64,000 nt of DNA. Source: Dromaius novaehollandiae (taxonomy: Eukaryota > Chordata > Aves > Casuariiformes > Dromaiidae). Below the pieces are notes generated by a model. It did not search any database. It saw only the letters and a list, made by a program, of their open reading frames with translations, and was not told the origin of the DNA. This document shows, one piece after another, positions 59,814 through 64,000 of the stretch. Where the stretch lies: assembly GCF_036370855.1 (NCBI RefSeq), contig NC_088099.1, positions 23,527,501 through 23,591,500 of the forward strand. The letters run 5' to 3'. A program made the position numbers and the translations under genes. How positions within the stretch are numbered: position 1 is the first letter of the stretch; each line of letters opens with the position of its first letter.

Positions 59814-61979
59814 GTGAGTGTAGTAATTTTTCCTGTAGATGTCTCAAACTTTATGCAAAATTGAGCTCTTGGGTTTCTCTGGATCATTCAACCAAAAGAA
59901 AAATTTAAAAATTAACTTGTAGTATTTGATGGGCACAGACTTTTACTCTGAGACACAGTAGTATAGTTGAATAACTGCATAGAAAATCAGGTATGCTGTT
60001 TAGATAACCTCCCTTCCAATACTGAGGGAAGAGAAGAACTCTCATATATTAGCAGCTTGCGATAGGTATTTTCATCTCTGGCCAGTAAGTTTATTTTCAG
60101 GTACTGGAAGATGTGTACTTTCATAAACTAGGAACTGTACATATATAGGGTAGATAGATTTTGAGCTCTAAAAATAGTAATTGCCTCCCTATGCCCATTA
60201 CTTTTGCTGGCTGATTGGAAATATTGATTTTACTGTGTTTACAAGTCTAACATTGTCTATACTAGCTAAGACAGGGAGGGTATGCACATACAGTCACAAG
60301 TGCCGAGTTTCAGGGCCTTAGCAAGTTACGTTTCACTGGGTGGTTTATGCTAATGTATTTTATTTTGTTTTTGCAATGACTAGGACATCATATTTACTCA
60401 GTGAGTGTTATCTCAGCCAGACACTAGTAACTCACTAAGTCCCGGCAATTCACCCACTTGCAGTCGTGTTAATAAACCTTGAGGTTTCCACTGATGGCTG
60501 GCACAAGCCATGACTATGCGCAGCAGCCGTGGTCAGAGGTTTCCATTCAGCTTCTGTGGCGTTGCCCTTGTGACACAGCTAAGTAGTAGATCAAAACCCT
60601 CTCCTTTCCATTTCAAGCATATTCAACAAAAATTTCACCCCATTTTTAGCCTTCTCTTAGGATATTCTTGCTTCAGTGATTAATTTGTATGTCAGGGTGA
60701 CGACACCCATTGGGGATGACTATGTTTTAAGATAAGATGTCTGTCTTGCGCACTTTCACATTTTCACACTTCTGTTTTACACAGTGCTTAAACCCCAAGC
60801 ATAAGATTGAAATTGTGGCCTGCTGCAGAAGCCTGTAAGCCAGTAGGCCTCAGATCAGCTGTTCTTACTTAGTAGGTTCTTTCATTTCCTTTTATTTCCT
60901 TACTTTTCATGAGAAATGATGCCAGGTGATTTTTCAACCCTCATTTTTCAAGGAATACTTGTGCTGACAGAAAGATGGTCATATATTGTGTCAGAAAATG
61001 TGTGTGGAGGGGCTCTTAATCCTTAACAGGAAATTCAGCAGCTTGTGGCACTTTGCTAGCTTTTGTTGGCTAAAATATGCCCACTGCACATATCATCCTG
61101 TGACAGCATCATTTGGAAATAGGTCAGATTGCCAAGGATGTCCTTAATCTCTGACTGCAGTACTAGCTCTCTCAAAGTTAAAGCAGTAAGCTGAATTTTG
61201 GCCTTGATTTTATATATGCTGTGGAGGTGCCATTAAACTCCCTGTGTGGTGTCATAGTAGTGCAAAAAAGCAGTTGAAAACTTTTTCAAACAGTAAAGGG
61301 TAGTAGCATTCTCATCTCCTCAAAGGGCTTAACTAAATGTTTTATTTTTTATTCATGTCTTTAGTCAACTTTCAAAGTGACCTTTATGTTGTAAGCATAT
61401 TCTCAGAGGATCTTCTCTGTCTAGAGCAGTGACAAAGAGATGATGGATTGTGTGATTTAGTGGCTATAATATACTTAGACAAGTGCAGACAGACATAAAT
61501 GTTTGAAAGAAAACAGTGAAATAAACTCTTGTGAAGAACTTCAATCCTGTGATGCTCATCAGGATCGGTGTAAATTAATCAGTGACTTGATTAAGATGAG
61601 GTAAAGCTGCGACGTGCAGTCGGTACCTGCGGGTGGGTTTGGTTGCTGGCATTCTCTGCATACTTCATCCAGAAAGCTGCACTTTGGGTATGTTTTGGGA
61701 ATTAATCATGTGCTCTTGATCAGTCTCCGTGTGAAGCTTGCTCTTTGTTTTTTCTTGTAACAGAAAGGATAGTGGCTTTGCTTTTGTCACAGCAGAGTCT
61801 ATTCCAGTCGTCATTACCTAATGGCATAATCTCAGCTAAAACAAAGTAACTTGCTAGGTCCTGACTGCTTGGAATAGCATTCAGACTTCTAGCATTTTTT
61901 AAGCTGCTGTTGAACCAAACAGTTGCCTTGTAACACTTTCTTAAATGATTGTTGTCTCTCTTTGACCTCCTTATTTCAG

Positions 61980-62421
61980 CGAGGCAGAATTATGATAAAA
62001 TAGTCAGCATTTGTTAAGCTTCTAGAAAGCAGGTTTTCCCTGTGAGGCAGTCAGCGTGCAGTCAAGAACCTTGACAAGATGTTTTGTGAAAGGAAGCAAC
62101 CTGCACTTTTCACATTTCCATCAGAAAAGGTGGTAGAAGAGCAAGCCATTTTAAAGACTGACACAATAACTCTTAGCAGAGGAAGTGGTTTGACACAGGC
62201 TACATTGGACATATATCACATGGTGACACTGCAACATAGGTTTCCCTGTCCAGACAGCTTCTCGTATTGTAATCAAAGCCCTCATTTTATCAGCAGTTCG
62301 GGAAAATCCGCTGCTGATTCAGTCCTGTATCTAGAGGCATTTTTCTCTCCAGCTTTCTCTAGAGGGAACTGTTCCACCAGACCCCTGCTCTTCTGTGGCA
62401 GCAAATCCCCACTGCTTCCGG
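61980..62421 (+). other. Candidate alternative exon in RSU1 intron 8 (weak)
   Basis: A pyrimidine-rich acceptor (TTGACCTCCTTATTTCAG) and a consensus donor (CCGG then GTAAGT) bracket 442 bases that include most of a 118-codon open frame starting at 62079. Spliced from exon 8 it would add Y-E-A-E-L and a stop. Exon-sized intervals between good sites arise by chance in long introns, so this is tentative. Confidence 0.2.
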
Positions 62422-62889
62422 GTAAGTGGACATAGGTCATGAAATAAAGGATTCTTTTTATGGATTATATGAGTGAAGAGTATTTCAGCATTTGTTTTTG
62501 ACAACTGGAGGAGGCTGGCAAGATACTCAAAGTAATGTATAAGAATGCAAACCATATCCTGAAATAACTCTTTTTCTTATTCCACAGTTTCTGAGCTTAT
62601 TTAATGTCAGCTGTGTGATTGGTGCTGTCCAAGATGTGAAGTAGTGGTTAAGTAACCACTTAGAAAATATTTCTACCTTTCCACCTCACGGAGTGGAAAA
62701 AGGGGCTAAGGAAAAAAAAAAAAATCACAACTGTTTTGGAGGTCAGGATGCACAGTGGGAAAGTGGGAATTACCAGGAGTAGAGAAGGAGACATCAGGAA
62801 GCTGAAATAGTAGGAGGAGTGCTTGTCCTGAAAGGGGATTACTTGTGTAATATGGTCTTGGACCTGTAAGATTTTCATTTGCAAGGGTA

Positions 62890-63380
62890 TTTAAGTGGCA
62901 TTTGCTGACGACACAAAGCTTGCAGGCTTTGTCAGTATGAAAGAGAATGGCGAAGGAGAAGGAAGACCTGGCTGTATTAGTTACAGGGTGTCTGTGAGCC
63001 ACCAATGTGTCGTGTGCTGGGGAGGGGAGAGAAACAGTCTCCAAAGGTGTATGGAGAGAGAAATACGCAGTTCTGGTCAGCATGTGCATGAAAGATGAAT
63101 TCAGTCAGGAACAGGCAAAGTGAGGAAGGGTAACAGGATGATAAAGGAATGAAGAGGCAAGAAGAGATTTAAAAAGTACTTTTATTTACCAAAGTGAAGG
63201 CTGATAACAGAGGTGATTGCTGTCTTCGGGTGGAAGAGAGGGAGGAAGGCAATTCATTTAAAGCAGAAACAGAGTAGACATGAGAACAAATACAAGTCAG
63301 CTGGTAAGGGGTATATTTGATGGAAGGTTTCTAATTATTAGGGGAGTGAGGTGATAACCTGATAGAAATAATTTTCTGGT
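62890..63380 (+). mobile_element. LINE relic, CR1/L3-like: end of reverse transcriptase region and 3' part
   Basis: At 62901-62933 one frame reads FADDTKLAGFV, the reverse transcriptase active-site motif of CR1/L3/jockey-group LINEs. The following ~450 bases keep the order of the CR1/L3 3' region: AGGAACAGGCAAAGTGAGG, then AACAGGATGATAAAGGAATG, GACATGAGAACAAATACAAG, then GGAAGGTTTCTAATTATTAG. Frameshifts and stops make it a dead copy. The insertion may begin somewhat upstream of 62890. Confidence 0.7.
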
Positions 63381-64000
63381 CGAAGAAATGAGAGCAAAAT
63401 TCTTATTTATTTCAAAGTGAACACTGATCAATTTATAAACAAGAATATGTGATGTGATTGCTTTTGGCAGAGGACAGCATGTCAGTGATGCAGGCAGATC
63501 TTTGTACTCCTGTATTCTGGTGGGCTAATTTTTGAGTAAAAAATCAGGATGAAAAAAACCTGACATATTAAGGCAATTTAATGTCAATTGCACTGTGCAA
63601 TTAAGGGAGACAAAAGTCCTTTGTCTGTTGAAGAAGGCAAGAGATTAGTTTGCATATTCCTGCATTTAATAGATTTGTTACAGTAAACTGCTGTATAGCA
63701 GTTTTATGCAATAGTTTACTCAAACTTTTTTACTCATAGTAACCTAATAGCAAGTAGTTGTTAGATATATATTTCTTAGAAAAATAATTCCTTCAGGGTT
63801 ATAAATATACCTCTTCATGATATTCTTTATTCCACTTACATTGAAAAGATATAGAGAGAGTTGCCAGTTTAGAAATATTTGGCAGTCTATAAGTAAAATT
63901 AAATACCTTTTTATTCTCTAATCATTATCTAGTTGTGTAATAATAGCTAAAGAACCTAACTGAGCGTAGTGTGATCTCGCACGTAATTTCTAATGGTCAG

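Larger units (their letters stand above)
57462..64000 (+). other. RSU1: RSU1 intron 8 (partial, at least 6,539 nt, phase 2)
   Basis: The intron starts with GTAAGT and has no end in the window. I scanned for an acceptor followed by the expected L-Y-G-R-H-M-Q continuation and the lysine-rich tail and did not find it. The intron holds two candidate extra exons (59758, 61980) and a LINE relic (62890-63380). Confidence 0.75.

Noticed and set aside
62079..62435. 118-codon open frame as an independent gene
   Set aside because: No recognisable domain, and it lies in an intron in the same orientation. Considered only as part of a weak candidate exon.
1..64000. CRISPR arrays, bacterial operons, phage-like modules, tRNA or rRNA genes
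   Set aside because: None seen. Intron-exon structure, a CpG island and eukaryotic proteins show this is a vertebrate chromosome.

Overview
This is vertebrate genomic DNA, most likely from a bird; another archosaur or a turtle is possible. It is AT-rich with long introns, one strong CpG island and GT-AG exons that translate into two well-known animal proteins. It has a CR1-type LINE 3' tail and several decayed amniote repeats, and no recognised mammalian Alu, B1 or L1. There are no prokaryotic operons, CRISPR arrays or bacterial mobile elements.

Layout, all on the + strand. (1) Positions 1-~895 hold the 3' end of the cubilin gene (CUBN): a partial CUB-domain exon (1-163), a 407-nt intron with a CR1 scrap, and the terminal exon (stop at 676-678, AATAAA at 865-870). 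(2) Positions ~900-10250 are intergenic, with simple repeats, decayed SINE pieces and no convincing gene. (3) Positions ~10250-11460 are a CpG-island promoter with an NRF1-type palindrome, three evenly spaced CCAAT boxes and a GC-box/G-quadruplex tract. (4) From ~10715 to beyond the window lies RSU1 (Ras suppressor protein 1). It has a non-coding exon 1 and coding exons 2-8 at 11011-11122, 21774-21824, 36703-36823, 41795-41913, 43438-43520, 43790-43904 and 57329-57461. Together they encode residues 1-243 plus two bases of codon 244. All seven phases join without a frameshift. The last exon, expected to encode about 34 residues, was not found and probably lies past 64000.

The CUBN-RSU1 tandem order matches the arrangement I recall for human 10p13, so this is conserved synteny rather than a new locus. 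CUBN makes a large endocytic receptor for intrinsic factor-B12 and other ligands. RSU1 makes a leucine-rich-repeat adaptor that binds PINCH in the ILK-PINCH-parvin adhesion complex. They are neighbours, not a pathway.

The introns hold most of what merits a second look: two candidate unannotated exons in intron 8 (59758-59813 and 61980-62421), several CpG-rich islets in AT-rich introns, a recent 66-bp tandem duplication, a 29-T tract ten bases after the exon 5 donor, and several ancient LINE, SINE and palindromic repeat relics. I saw no evidence of a previously undescribed system. All repeat-family calls come from recalled consensus patterns and were not checked by a search.
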